Origin: Cryobacterium sp. Y82
GTDB lineage: Bacteria > Actinomycetota > Actinomycetes > Actinomycetales > Microbacteriaceae
Assembly: GCF_002929495.1 (NCBI RefSeq)
Contig: NZ_PJJJ01000032.1
Location: 90,033-154,032 of the forward strand
Reading direction: 5' to 3'
Length of the DNA stretch: 64,000 nucleotides
Shown here: piece by piece, positions 35,322 through 44,197 of the stretch
Position numbering within the stretch: position 1 is the first letter of the stretch
How the letters are laid out: each line of letters begins with the position of its first letter
Position numbers and translations under genes: made by a program
The notes under the pieces: generated by a model
Database searches by the model: none
Seen by the model: only the letters and a program-made list of their open reading frames with translations
Told to the model about the DNA's origin: nothing

Positions 35322-35593
35322 AGATCGTCGTGATGTGCGGTATCGGCCTGGGCACCTCGGCCATTCTCAAAGTCAATGCCGAGCGCGCGCTCCAACGCCT
35401 CGACATCGATGCGAGTGTGCAGGCTACGGATGTCGCCGGCGTGCGCGCCGCCGCGGCCGACGCCCAGGTCATTCTGACGTCGTCTGAGCTCGTCAACGCG
35501 ATCGGTAAAACCAACGCCGACGTCATCGTCATCAACAACTACTTCGATGTCGACGAACTGGTAGTCAAGCTCGACATCGCGCTGGGTTCCTAG
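35318..35593 (+). CDS. PTS EIIB component (ascorbate type)
   Basis: 91 residues, starting KIVVMCGIGLGTS: phosphocysteine C7 sits in the P-loop-like CGIGLGTS. PTS_IIB ascorbate-like fold of about 90 residues, full length. Overlaps the EIIA gene by ATGA and ends 13 bases before a hairpin terminator. No EIIC downstream, unlike ulaABC. Confidence 0.88.
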   Translation: MKIVVMCGIGLGTSAILKVNAERALQRLDIDASVQATDVAGVRAAAADAQVILTSSELVNAIGKTNADVIVINNYFDVDELVVKLDIALGS

Positions 35594-35605
35594 CCCGTCC
35601 GCGGC

Positions 35606-35621
35606 CGGGGTTTCGACCCCG
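35606..35621 (+). terminator. Hairpin after the EIIB gene
   Basis: CGGGGT, loop TTCG, ACCCCG: a 6-base stem with a stable UUCG-type loop, immediately followed by the family-B element (35632-35693). No long T tract, so efficiency is uncertain. Confidence 0.5.
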
Positions 35622-35631
35622 CCCGCGGTCT

Positions 35632-35693
35632 GGGCCCACCTTAGGAACGTGGGCCCAGCTTATAAACTGGGCCCACGTTCCTAAGGTGGGCCC
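35632..35693. repeat. Family-B 62-base hairpin element, copy 2 (perfect palindrome)
   Basis: Left arm 35632-35658 and right arm 35667-35693 are perfectly complementary over 27 bases, with loop CTTATAAA. The arms contain GGGCCC twice each. A perfect stem suggests recent origin or purifying pressure on pairing. It lies between the EIIB gene and the membrane protein gene. Confidence 0.92.
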
Positions 35694-35769
35694 GCCAAAC
35701 GGATGCCACACCTTCCGAAGTACGAGTGGTCACCTACCTGCGCGGCGCCGACCCGAGCACAACGGGCCT

Positions 35770-36474
35770 ATGCTCAGCGACATGAGCGACAGCGTGAAGC
35801 AGGGCGCGAGGGCTGAACATCGCTGGCCGGCCGTACTCGGGCTGCTCATTGCGCTCGCGCTGTACGCCACGCTGCCGAGTACGTTTCTGCCCGGCCTGCG
35901 CTACACGGTCGTCGCCGTCGGACTCGCCATGCTGATCCCACTCATCGCTCTGAACCCGCACCGGTTGCACCGCGAGACCCGCTGGTCGAGATCTATCGCC
36001 ACCGGCCAAGCGTTCCTGCTGGTCGTGGCCAACGAGGTCGCGCTCGTGCAGCTCGTGATTCAGCTCACCTCGGGCGGTAAAAATGACGGCTCAACCCTGC
36101 TGCTCGCTGCCCTGCAAGTGTGGGTGACCAACGTCATCGCGTTCGCCCTGGTCTACTGGGAACTCGACCGCGGCGGCCCGGTCTCAAGGCGGCACGCCGA
36201 CCGCGCGGACTTTCCCCCGGCCGACTTTCGCTTTCCGCAAGACGAAGACCACGACGCCATTGAGGAGGTCGCGGCCCGCTCATCGCTGCGCATCGGCTGG
36301 GTCGCGTCGTACTTCGACTACCTGTACTTTTCGCTGTCCAACTCCATGGCGTTCAGCCCGACCGATGCGATGCCGCTCTCGCTGCGCGCTAAGGGCCTCA
36401 TGGCGCTCGAATCGTTCGGAGGCTTCGTACTGCTGGCCCTGGTCATTGCCCGGGCGGTCTCCCTGCTTGGCTAG
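35770..36474 (+). CDS. Hypothetical membrane protein (DUF1345-like)
   Basis: 234 residues from ATG 35770 (a second ATG at 35782 is possible); the frame upstream of it covers repeat B and is rejected. About five membrane segments (AVLGLLIALALYATLP, TVVAVGLAMLIPLIAL, AFLLVVANEVALVQLVI, VTNVIAFALVYWEL, a final FVLLALVIARAVSLLG). The loop WVASYFDYLYFSLSNSMAFSPTDAMPLS resembles the conserved region of the DUF1345 family. Function unknown. Confidence 0.8.
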   Translation: MLSDMSDSVKQGARAEHRWPAVLGLLIALALYATLPSTFLPGLRYTVVAVGLAMLIPLIALNPHRLHRETRWSRSIATGQAFLLVVANEVALVQLVIQLTSGGKNDGSTLLLAALQVWVTNVIAFALVYWELDRGGPVSRRHADRADFPPADFRFPQDEDHDAIEEVAARSSLRIGWVASYFDYLYFSLSNSMAFSPTDAMPLSLRAKGLMALESFGGFVLLALVIARAVSLLG

Positions 36475-36509
36475 CCGCGCCATGGCCAGCCCCACCGCTG
36501 CCGCAGGCG

Positions 36510-36571
36510 GGGACGGGGCCCCGTCCATGGGTCCGGTTTATAACCTGGGCCCATGGTCGAAGGGTGGGCCC
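36510..36571. repeat. Family-B 62-base element, copy 3 (degenerate)
   Basis: Same 27-8-27 layout: loop TTTATAAC at 36537-36544. The inner parts of the arms pair (CCATGGG.CC with its complement) and the right end retains GGTGGGCCC. The outer left arm is replaced by the palindrome GGACGGGGCCCCGTCC (36511-36526), which recurs in longer form at 48951-48972. Confidence 0.7.
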
Positions 36572-36704
36572 AAGCGAGCGGTTGGGCCTTGTGGTCGACT
36601 GAACCCCGTCAGCGACTCAACCTGATGCCTCGCCAGCGCGATCAGCGCCAACTCTGCGAGTGGATGCGCCCACTCACGAGAGCTAGCCGCGCCGCGGCAT
36701 CCGC

Positions 36705-36816
36705 TCGACCCGTGAGTTTGCGGTCTTCGCAGTCGCCGAGCCGTGAGTCTTGACGCTTTTATCCCGAAAAATGGCCGTAAGCTCACGGCTCGGCCAACGA
36801 AACTCACGACTCGGCG
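36705..36816. repeat. Family-A intergenic element, copy 3 (solitary)
   Basis: Forward units TCGACCCGTGAGTTTG (36705) and GCCGAGCCGTGAGTC (36734), core CCCGAAAAATGGC (36763), inverted units GCTCACGGCTCGG (36781) and CGAAACTCACGACTCGG (about 36798). Same order and orientation as copies 1 and 2, but not next to a DUF559 gene. It lies 38 bases beyond the stop of the mutase gene. Confidence 0.82.
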
Positions 36817-36853
36817 AAGGGGACGGGCAGCACTGAGGGGACGGCCAACAAAC

Positions 36854-38968
36854 CTAGGCAATCAGTGCGCGCATGCCCCGGTCGAGCTCGTCGAGAGCGG
36901 CCTGCGCGGCGGAACGACGCTCCACCAGGGTGCCGACCGTGCAACGAGTGTCGATGTACACCTTGAGCTTCGGCTCGGTACCGCTCGGGCGCACCATCAC
37001 GCGTGATCCGTCGGTCAAGCGGATGCGCAACACATCGCTCGGCGGCAGCTCGCCCAGCCCCCACCGAAAGTCATCGATTTCGTCGACGCGAATGCGTCCC
37101 ACGTGGGTGGGCGGGGATTCCCGCAGGCGCGTCATGACCAGGGTGATCGTCGAGAGTTCAGATACCCGCACGGAGATCTGCCCGGAGGCGAAGTGCCCAA
37201 ACTTCTCGCTGAACAGGTCGAGGTAGCCGGCGAGGGTCGTCCCCTCCGACTTGAGGTCGCTCACCAGCGAGAGCAGCGCCACTGCGGCCGAGATACCATC
37301 CTTATCGCGTACGGTACCCGGGTTGACCAGATAGCCAAGCGCCTCTTCGAACCCGTAAACCAGGTTGGGCACTCGGGACACCCATTTGAAGCCGGTGAGC
37401 GTTTCTGTGAAGCGCAGGCCGTAGGCATCCGCAACCGCATGCAGTGCCGGCGACGACACGATCGAGCAGGCCAGGGTGCCGGCCTCGACGGGCGGTAGAG
37501 CGTCGGGATCGCTCGCCGGAGCCATGGCGGCCGCCCGCCAGCCGAGAATCGCGCCGACCTCGTTGCCGCTGAGTCGGCGGTACCCACTCGCACTGGACAG
37601 GTCCGGTATGGCCACGGCGAGGCGGTCGGCATCAGGATCGTTGGCGATGATGAGCTCAGCGCCTACCTCGCGGGCGCTCTCGTAGGCCAGGTCCAGCGCG
37701 CCGGGTTCTTCCGGATTCGGAAAGGCAACGGTCGGAAAAGCAGCGTCCGGCGCGATCTGGGCGTCGACGAGGGTCGGCAGGTCGAATCCGGCCTTCTCCA
37801 ACACCCGACGGGTGGTGTCCCAACCCACGCCGTGCATCGCTGTGTACACCGCGTTCACCTGCGCGCGGGGCGTGTGGGCGATGCCGGCCGTCGCCGCGAT
37901 GTAGGCGTGCACGACGTCTTCCTCAGCGGTTTCATAGCTGCCGCGCGGCAGGTGCAGAACGTGTTCGTCGGCGGCAACGCGCAGAATCTCGGTCGAGATG
38001 GCCTTGTCGTCGGGGGAGACGATCTGCGCGCCATTGTTCGCGCCGCCCAGGTACACCTTGTAGCCGTTGTCGTTCGGAGGATTATGCGAGGCAGTGACCA
38101 TCACGCCGCAGCTCGCGTCCAGGTGCCGCACCGCGAAGGCAAGCACGGGAGTCGGGAGCAGACGGGGCAAGAGGATGGCGCGCACCCCGGCTCCCGCCAT
38201 GATCGCCGCGGTGTCGGTCGCGAAGACCTGCGAGTTCTTGCGTCCGTCGTAGCCGATGACCACCGACGGCGTGACACCGGCGGCAGCATGCCGGCGTAGG
38301 TAGGTCGCAAGGCCCGCCGCAGCCTGCGAGACCAGCACGCGGTTCATGCGGTTCGGCCCTGCGGAGATCTCGCCGCGCAGCCCGGCCGTACCGAATGCGA
38401 GCCGGGTGTCGAACCGCGAGTGCAGATTGGACAGCGCCGCGGTATCGCCGTCGTCGACGGCGTTGATCAAAACGCGAAGTTGCGCCTGCGTTTCCGGGTC
38501 GGGATCCTGATTCAGCCAGGCCCGAGCTGCCTGCAGCAAGGCCGTGGTGCGATCCGTCGAAGTTTCCGGTTTCTCGTGTACGACGGGCGCAGTCGCGAGA
38601 TCGTCGACGTCGTCACTCGACGGGCCGTCGGACGTGATCGTCGAAATGGCAACGGTCGGTTCGAAGCCGGCATCGTCGCTGGTGTTCGTGATCGTCGAAA
38701 TGGCGACAGTGGGTTCGGAGGCGTCGCCCGGGGTGTGCATGATCGGCAGGGCGCGGGTCGGAGTGTGAATCTCGTCCGCCGTGTCTGCGTCGGGGGCGGG
38801 CGCGGCATCCGGGGTGGCTGGCGGCGGGGCCTGCGGTGTGGCATCCGCGGTGGCTGGCGGCGGGACCTGCGGCGCGGGATTTGCGGGTGGGCCGGAATGG
38901 CGACCGCCCGTGCGCTCAGTCGGCCGCTCGTCGTTGTTATCGGGATGAGCCGTGTCGGGGCCGGTCAC
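36854..38968 (-). CDS. Phosphoglucomutase/phosphomannomutase with long N-terminal extension
   Basis: 704 residues, GTG start overlapping the punA stop (GTGA). The catalytic core (about 145-700) has the phosphoserine loop TASHNPPNDNGY, the metal loop NDPDADR and the phosphate-binding RPSGTEPK. Family length is about 550. The extra about 140 residues are Pro/Ala-rich (residues about 20-60) and then contain two copies of EPTVAISTIT. The extension is in frame and continuous; a later TTG start near residue 145 cannot be excluded. It may act on ribose-1-phosphate (with the phosphorylase) or hexose phosphates. The extension looks like a regulatory or protein-binding tail. Confidence 0.9.
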   Translation of the reverse strand: MTGPDTAHPDNNDERPTERTGGRHSGPPANPAPQVPPPATADATPQAPPPATPDAAPAPDADTADEIHTPTRALPIMHTPGDASEPTVAISTITNTSDDAGFEPTVAISTITSDGPSSDDVDDLATAPVVHEKPETSTDRTTALLQAARAWLNQDPDPETQAQLRVLINAVDDGDTAALSNLHSRFDTRLAFGTAGLRGEISAGPNRMNRVLVSQAAAGLATYLRRHAAAGVTPSVVIGYDGRKNSQVFATDTAAIMAGAGVRAILLPRLLPTPVLAFAVRHLDASCGVMVTASHNPPNDNGYKVYLGGANNGAQIVSPDDKAISTEILRVAADEHVLHLPRGSYETAEEDVVHAYIAATAGIAHTPRAQVNAVYTAMHGVGWDTTRRVLEKAGFDLPTLVDAQIAPDAAFPTVAFPNPEEPGALDLAYESAREVGAELIIANDPDADRLAVAIPDLSSASGYRRLSGNEVGAILGWRAAAMAPASDPDALPPVEAGTLACSIVSSPALHAVADAYGLRFTETLTGFKWVSRVPNLVYGFEEALGYLVNPGTVRDKDGISAAVALLSLVSDLKSEGTTLAGYLDLFSEKFGHFASGQISVRVSELSTITLVMTRLRESPPTHVGRIRVDEIDDFRWGLGELPPSDVLRIRLTDGSRVMVRPSGTEPKLKVYIDTRCTVGTLVERRSAAQAALDELDRGMRALIA

Positions 38969-39798
38969 AGCGCGGCCACGATCCGAGCGAGCAGGGCGCT
39001 GATCACCGGTTCGGCCAGTGCGCCAGCCTCAAGGACTTCGCCGTGGCTGAGCGGGGTCTTCTGAATGCCAGCGGCGAGGTTGGTGATGAGAGAGAAGCCA
39101 AGCACTTCCATTCCGGCTTGCCGGGCCGCGATGGCCTCGAGCGCGGTCGACATCCCCACCATCTGGCCGCCGATCACCTTGGCCATCTGTACTTCTGCGG
39201 GTGTCTCGTAATGGGGCCCGCGAAACTGGCAGTACACGCCCTCGTCGAGCGTTGGGTCGATGCTGCGCGCAAGGTCGCGCAGCCGAGTCGAGTACAGGTC
39301 GGTCAAGTCGACGAAGTTCGCGCCCTCGACCGGAGAATCACCAGTGAGGTTGATGTGGTCGCTGATGAGCACCGGGGTGCCCGGCGTCCATGATTCACGG
39401 ATGCCGCCGGCCCCGTTGGTCAGGATCATCGTCGTTGCTCCGGTCGCCGCCGCCGTGCGTACGCTGTGGACGACCCGGCGTACGCCGTGGCTCTCGTAGT
39501 AGTGCGTGCGCGCGCCGATCACGAGCGCGCGCTTGCCACCGGGAAGCAGAATGGAGCGCAGGGTGCCGGCATGGCCGGCGAGGGCGGGGGCGCTGAACCC
39601 GGTGATGTCGGCGGCGGCCACGGTGTGGGTGGTCTCGCCGATCAGATCGGCGGCCCTGGCCCAGCCGCTGCCGAGCGTTAGAGCGATGTCGTGCCGGGGA
39701 ACACCCGTGATGCCGGCGATCTCCGCGGCGGCCGACCGTGCTGCCTCAAACGGATCTGTTTCGGGCAGGTCTAACGGGTTGATCTCGTTCGTGAACAT
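38965..39798 (-). CDS. punA: Purine nucleoside phosphorylase
   Basis: 277 residues, trimeric PNP family (NP-II): LGSGWARAADLI with phosphate-binding Ser, HYYESHG, TNGAGGI, the base-recognition GPHYETPAE and MSTALEAIAARQ. It phosphorolyses inosine and guanosine to base and ribose-1-phosphate. It precedes the mutase with a 4-base overlap, so ribose-1-phosphate can be passed to ribose-5-phosphate (inference). Its function connects with adenosine deaminase at 33694. Confidence 0.94.
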   Translation of the reverse strand: MFTNEINPLDLPETDPFEAARSAAAEIAGITGVPRHDIALTLGSGWARAADLIGETTHTVAAADITGFSAPALAGHAGTLRSILLPGGKRALVIGARTHYYESHGVRRVVHSVRTAAATGATTMILTNGAGGIRESWTPGTPVLISDHINLTGDSPVEGANFVDLTDLYSTRLRDLARSIDPTLDEGVYCQFRGPHYETPAEVQMAKVIGGQMVGMSTALEAIAARQAGMEVLGFSLITNLAAGIQKTPLSHGEVLEAGALAEPVISALLARIVAAL

Positions 39799-39978
39799 TT
39801 CACTACTCTAGAACCCCCGCCGGGGGCACGGAGATTCTGAGCGAATTCTGCTCATCGGCGCGCTGAACGGGCACCAAGATGGCCATTCGGCTCGATTTAG
39901 CTGTTTTTGGGCGACAAGCGGCCGCGCGGGCGATGAACCGGTTTGGCGGGGACTGCGCGCCTTGAGAGAATGGAGTAC

Positions 39979-41415
39979 ATGGCCTATGAGTTCGAACGCA
40001 AGCAGCGCATTGCAGTATTAGGCGGTGGGCCCGGCGGATACGAAGCGGCCATCGCCGGAGCACAGCAGGGTGCCGATGTCACCCTCATCGAAAGCGTCGG
40101 TGTCGGCGGTTCCGCCGTCATAACGGATGTTGTTCCCTCCAAGTCCCTCATTGCCACGGCCGAGGCCTCGAACTCGATCGGCGAGGCGACCGACCTCGGC
40201 GTGCAGTTCTTCGTGCGCGGTGAAACCGGTAAGCCCCTGCGCCCCGAGGTGGCTATCAACCTGGCCGCCGTGAATAAACGACTGCTCGCCCTTGCTCGCC
40301 AGCAGTCCGAAGACATGAAGGCCACTCTCATTCGCGCCGGTGTGCGCTACGTGCAGGGCCACGGCCGCCTCGATGGCACCACCGGCATCATCGTCGCCAC
40401 CTCCGGCGACTCGACCGCCACCGACTTCGATCGCATCGACGCCGACACCCTCGTCGTCTCCGTGGGCGCCAGCCCGCGCGTGCTGTCATCAGCGCTGCCA
40501 GACGGTGAGCGCATCCTCACCTGGACCCAGCTCTACAACCTCAAGGCCATTCCCGAACACCTCATCGTGGTCGGCTCCGGCGTCACCGGCGCCGAGTTTG
40601 CCTCGGCCTACCGCGCCCTCGGCGCGAAAGTCACTCTCATCTCCAGCCGGGATCAGGTTCTGCCCGGTGAAGACGCTGACGCTGCCAACGTTATCGAGAA
40701 CGTCTTCAAGCGCAACGGCATGATCGTGCTCTCCAAGTCGAGGGCCTCCTCGGTCGAGCGCACCAAGACCGGCGTCGTAGCGGTGCTCGAAGACGGACGC
40801 ACGGTCGAGGGCAGCCACTGCCTTATAGCCGTCGGCTCCATTCCAAACACCGCCAACATTGGCCTCGAGCAGGCCGGCGTGCAGGTTACCGACTCCGGAC
40901 ATATCCAGGTCAACCGGGTGGCACGCACCTCGATTCCGAACATCTACGCGGCCGGCGACTGCACGACCGAGATTCCGCTGGCATCCGTTGCGTCGATGAT
41001 GGGCCGCACCGCGGTGTTCCACGCCATGGGGGATACCGTCAACCCGATCGAGATTCGCAACGTGGCCGCGAACATCTTCACCCAGCCCGAAATTGCCACC
41101 GTCGGCTACACCCAGAAACAGATCGAAGACGGACTCGCCCAGGGCGAGATTTACAAGCTGCCGCTCTCGCAAAACCCACGGGCCAAGATGATGGGAATCA
41201 AGGATGGCTTCGTGAAGCTGTTCGCCCGCACCGGCAGCGGCACGGTCATCGGCGGCGTCATCGTGGCGCCCAAGGCCAGCGAACTCATCTTTCCGCTCGC
41301 CCTCGCCGTCGAACACCGGCTCACCGTCGACGAGGTAGCCCGCACCTTCCCCGTCTATCCCTCGCTTACCGGCTCCTTAACGGATGCCGCGCGCGCCATG
41401 CACGTCGTCCTCTAG
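39979..41415 (+). CDS. NAD(P)H:quinone reductase (LpdA-type flavoprotein disulfide reductase homologue)
   Basis: 478 residues from ATG 39979 with GGAG five bases before it; earlier in-frame starts at 39943 and 39970 lack this. FAD-binding GGGPGGYEAA, NAD-binding VVGSGVTGAEFAS, central GDCTTEIPLAS, C-terminal dimerisation domain. The redox-active CxxxxC of dihydrolipoamide dehydrogenase is absent: the equivalent segment reads GGSAVITDVVPSK, with no Cys. This matches the mycobacterial Rv3303c (LpdA) group of NAD(P)H quinone dehydrogenases, so it is not an E3. Divergent from punA. Confidence 0.88.
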   Translation: MAYEFERKQRIAVLGGGPGGYEAAIAGAQQGADVTLIESVGVGGSAVITDVVPSKSLIATAEASNSIGEATDLGVQFFVRGETGKPLRPEVAINLAAVNKRLLALARQQSEDMKATLIRAGVRYVQGHGRLDGTTGIIVATSGDSTATDFDRIDADTLVVSVGASPRVLSSALPDGERILTWTQLYNLKAIPEHLIVVGSGVTGAEFASAYRALGAKVTLISSRDQVLPGEDADAANVIENVFKRNGMIVLSKSRASSVERTKTGVVAVLEDGRTVEGSHCLIAVGSIPNTANIGLEQAGVQVTDSGHIQVNRVARTSIPNIYAAGDCTTEIPLASVASMMGRTAVFHAMGDTVNPIEIRNVAANIFTQPEIATVGYTQKQIEDGLAQGEIYKLPLSQNPRAKMMGIKDGFVKLFARTGSGTVIGGVIVAPKASELIFPLALAVEHRLTVDEVARTFPVYPSLTGSLTDAARAMHVVL

Positions 41416-41489
41416 CTCTGGATTTCATCGGTTAGCTTTCGAAGTGGGCCGTGTGATTTCGTAGGCGGGGTTGTGAGTTTTGCGTTGTT

Positions 41490-41526
41490 GCGGGGCTCTG
41501 CGCACGCCTTTCGCGCAGGGCCCCGC
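41490..41526. terminator. Bidirectional terminator between quinone reductase and acyl-CoA carboxylase alpha genes
   Basis: Left arm GCGGGGCTCTGCGC (41490-41503) and right arm GCGCAGGGCCCCGC (41513-41526) form a 14-base stem with a single G-T mismatch and a 9-base loop. It lies between convergent genes. The remaining about 80 bases towards the carboxylase stop hold nothing recognisable. Confidence 0.75.
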
Positions 41527-41605
41527 ACCATCGCAATGTTTGAGCGAGGAGCGGATGACCCGGTTTCGACGGCCCACCTCGAAAAACGAGCAGCCGGTGC
41601 GAAAG

Positions 41606-43378
41606 CTAGGCGGCGTCTGAGACGGTCAGCAGAACCGACCCGGAGGAGACCGTTTCGCCGACGACAGCGGCGACGCTGCCCACGATGCCGTCGCGGTGGG
41701 CGGTGAGGGGTTGCTCCATCTTCATGGCCTCGAGGACGAGCAGCAGGTCGCCCTTGACGACGTTGTCGCCTTCGGCGACGAGCAGCTTGATGATGGTCGC
41801 CTGCATCGGCGCCTTGACGGCGTCTCCGGTGGCGGTGTCGACGGAGTGCAGGCCACCGCGACGCTTCGGGGCCGGGCCGACCGAGCGGGCGCTTGCGCCG
41901 CCGGGTAACAGCCGGGTGGGTAGGGTGACCTCGATGCGCCGCCCCTCTACCTCAACAACGATGCTGTGGCGCTTCTGCTGGCCGACGGCGTCTTCCATGC
42001 TGCCGCTCCACGGTTCGATGTCGTTGTCGAACTCGGTCTCGATCCAGCGGGTGAAGACGGTGAATGGTTTGCCGTCGGTCGGCGCGAAGGCGGGATCACG
42101 CACAACCTTGCGGTGAAAGGGCAGCACGGTGGGCAGTCCGGCCACTTCGAACTCGTCGAGGGCCCGGCGCGAACGCTCGAGAGCTTCTTCGCGGGTCGCA
42201 CCGGTCACAATGAGCTTGGCCAGGAGCGAGTCGAATGATCCACTGATCACGTCACCAGACTGCACGCCGGTGTCGACGCGCACGCCGGGACCGCCAGCAG
42301 GTTTGAACACGTGGACCGGGCCGGGCGCTGGCAGAAAGCCGCGGCCGGCATCCTCTCCGTTGATACGAAACTCAAACGAGTGAGCGGATGCGACGGGGTC
42401 ACCATAGGTGAGCTCGCCACCCTCGGCAAGGCGAAACTGCTCACGCACCAGGTCAATGCCGGTGACCTCTTCGGAGACCGTGTGTTCAACCTGCAGTCGT
42501 GTGTTGACCTCGAGGAACGAGACCGTTCCGTCCTGGCCGATGAGAAACTCGCAGGTGCCGGCGCCGAGGTAGCCGACTTCCTTGAGGATGGCTTTGGAGG
42601 CGCGGTACATTTCGTCGCGCTGCGCGTCGGTGAGAAACGGGGCTGGCGCTTCTTCGACGAGCTTCTGGTGCCGGCGTTGCAGTGAGCAGTCGCGCGTCGA
42701 CACGACGACGACGTTGCCGTGCATGTCAGCGAGGCACTGGGTCTCGACGTGGCGGGGGGAATCGAGGTACTTCTCGACGAAGCATTCGCCGCGACCGAAA
42801 GCTGTGATGGCCTCCCGCGTGGCCGAATCAAACATTTCGGCGACCTCGTCGCGGGTGCGGGCCACCTTGAGGCCACGTCCGCCACCACCAAAGGCGGCTT
42901 TGATGGCTACGGGCAGGCCGTGCACGTCAACGAAGGCGAGCACCTCGGCGGCGTCGCTGCAGGGATTGAGCGTGCCGGGCGCCATGGGGGCGTTGACCTT
43001 TTCGGCAATTTTGCGGGCCGAGACCTTGTCGCCGAGCTGCTCGATGGCTTCGGGCGACGGCCCGATCCAGGTCAGGCCGGCGCCGATCACAGCGCGGGCG
43101 AAGTCGGCGTTCTCGGCCAGAAAGCCGTAGCCGGGGTGCACGGCGTCGGCGCCGCTTCGCCTGGCGATCGAGAGAATCTTATCGATGACCAGGTACGTTT
43201 CCGCGCTGGTGGTGCCGTCGAGACCGTACGCCTCATCGGCCAGGCGGGCGTGCAGGGAGTCGCGATCCTGGTCGGCGTAGACGGCGACAGAGAGAATTCC
43301 ACTGTCTTTCGCGGCACGGATGACCCGAACGGCGATCTCGCCTCGGTTGGCGATGAGGACCTTCGTTATGAGTGACAC
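41606..43378 (-). CDS. Acyl-CoA carboxylase alpha subunit (biotin carboxylase + BCCP)
   Basis: 590 residues, GTG start. Biotin carboxylase domain starts [25 protein letters not shown]-grasp loop [15 protein letters not shown]-terminal biotinyl domain [11 protein letters not shown] with Lys553. It corresponds to the AccA3/AccBC housekeeping subunit of actinobacteria, which serves acetyl- and propionyl-CoA carboxylases. The beta and epsilon subunits are 5.6 kb away at 48999-50839, and BirA at 51063. Longer and distinct from the cluster-specific homologue at 2246. Confidence 0.95.
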   Translation of the reverse strand: MSLITKVLIANRGEIAVRVIRAAKDSGILSVAVYADQDRDSLHARLADEAYGLDGTTSAETYLVIDKILSIARRSGADAVHPGYGFLAENADFARAVIGAGLTWIGPSPEAIEQLGDKVSARKIAEKVNAPMAPGTLNPCSDAAEVLAFVDVHGLPVAIKAAFGGGGRGLKVARTRDEVAEMFDSATREAITAFGRGECFVEKYLDSPRHVETQCLADMHGNVVVVSTRDCSLQRRHQKLVEEAPAPFLTDAQRDEMYRASKAILKEVGYLGAGTCEFLIGQDGTVSFLEVNTRLQVEHTVSEEVTGIDLVREQFRLAEGGELTYGDPVASAHSFEFRINGEDAGRGFLPAPGPVHVFKPAGGPGVRVDTGVQSGDVISGSFDSLLAKLIVTGATREEALERSRRALDEFEVAGLPTVLPFHRKVVRDPAFAPTDGKPFTVFTRWIETEFDNDIEPWSGSMEDAVGQQKRHSIVVEVEGRRIEVTLPTRLLPGGASARSVGPAPKRRGGLHSVDTATGDAVKAPMQATIIKLLVAEGDNVVKGDLLLVLEAMKMEQPLTAHRDGIVGSVAAVVGETVSSGSVLLTVSDAA

Positions 43379-43463
43379 AATTACTTAGCCTATTGCCCGC
43401 CGTCACATCCCTTTTGGTTCTGTCCCACAAAAAGACCCGGCAGATTCTTGTGGATGCCTACAA

Positions 43464-44114
43464 TTACAGCGCTCCGGGGCGATTCCACAGGGTCGGCCAC
43501 TCGTGCCCCAGAGCGCGCACCAGCCGTCGCAGCGTGGGAAGCGACAGCCCCACTACGGTCGACGGATCACCGACGATGCTCGTTATAAAGGGAGCGCCAA
43601 GGCTGTCAATGGTGAACGCGCCTGCCACGAACAAAGGCTCCCCGGTGGCGATATAGGCATCGAGTTCGGCGTCGTCGAGATCGTCGGCAAAGGTCACCTC
43701 GGCCTCAGCGACCGCGCCGATCGCCCGGCCAGGCACGCCGTCGGCGACCTCGATCAGCCAGTGTCCTGAATACAGCGTTCCCGTTCGCCCGCGTTGGCGC
43801 TCCCAGCGTTCTTGCGCGGCCTGCGCGGTGTGCGGTTTGCCGTAGATGACACCGTCCAGCACGAACACGGAATCGCCGCCCAGCAGTAGCCCGGTGAGCG
43901 GTTCCTTCAGCGAAGCGGATACCGCCGTTTCCGCTTTCGCGCGCGCCAGTAGTTCCACGAGTACTCGCGGCTCCAGAGCCGAGCCCACCGCAGCCTCGGT
44001 CTCGGCGACGACCCGAGCCTCATCGACGTCGGGGTTGATCAGGACGGGTTCGATGCCGGCCGCGCGCAACAGGGCGAGGCGGGCCGGAGACGTGGAAGCC
44101 AGGTAGAGGCGCAT
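43464..44114 (-). CDS. maf: Maf-family nucleotide pyrophosphatase
   Basis: 216 residues, Maf/Ham1-like: LYLASTSPARLALLRAAGI (family start usually LAS-SPRR), GGDSVFVLDG with the catalytic Asp, and KPHTAQAAQERWERQRGRTGTLYSGH. It hydrolyses non-canonical or methylated nucleoside triphosphates. Typical in Microbacteriaceae next to the acyl-CoA carboxylase alpha gene. It is co-directional with the carboxylase, 86 bases upstream of it. Confidence 0.92.
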   Translation of the reverse strand: MRLYLASTSPARLALLRAAGIEPVLINPDVDEARVVAETEAAVGSALEPRVLVELLARAKAETAVSASLKEPLTGLLLGGDSVFVLDGVIYGKPHTAQAAQERWERQRGRTGTLYSGHWLIEVADGVPGRAIGAVAEAEVTFADDLDDAELDAYIATGEPLFVAGAFTIDSLGAPFITSIVGDPSTVVGLSLPTLRRLVRALGHEWPTLWNRPGAL

Positions 44115-44197
44115 GCGGTCCTATCAACGAGAGGGTGAGCATCTATTCAAGCAGGCCAGAAGGGGCAGCCGGCGAGGGCGTGTGGGATCATCATTAG

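Larger units (their letters stand above)
36475..36853. other. Repeat-filled intergenic region before the mutase gene
   Basis: About 380 bases with no credible gene between the convergent membrane-protein gene and the mutase gene. It holds a GGACGGGG/CCCCGTCC palindrome (36511-36526) inside family-B copy 3, then about 130 bases without visible structure, then family-A copy 3. It is the only place in the window where families A and B occur together. Confidence 0.7.

Noticed and set aside
41416-41605. Possible small gene in frame 41473-41706 on the plus strand
   Set aside because: It passes through the terminator hairpin into the carboxylase gene and has no ribosome binding site or family similarity.
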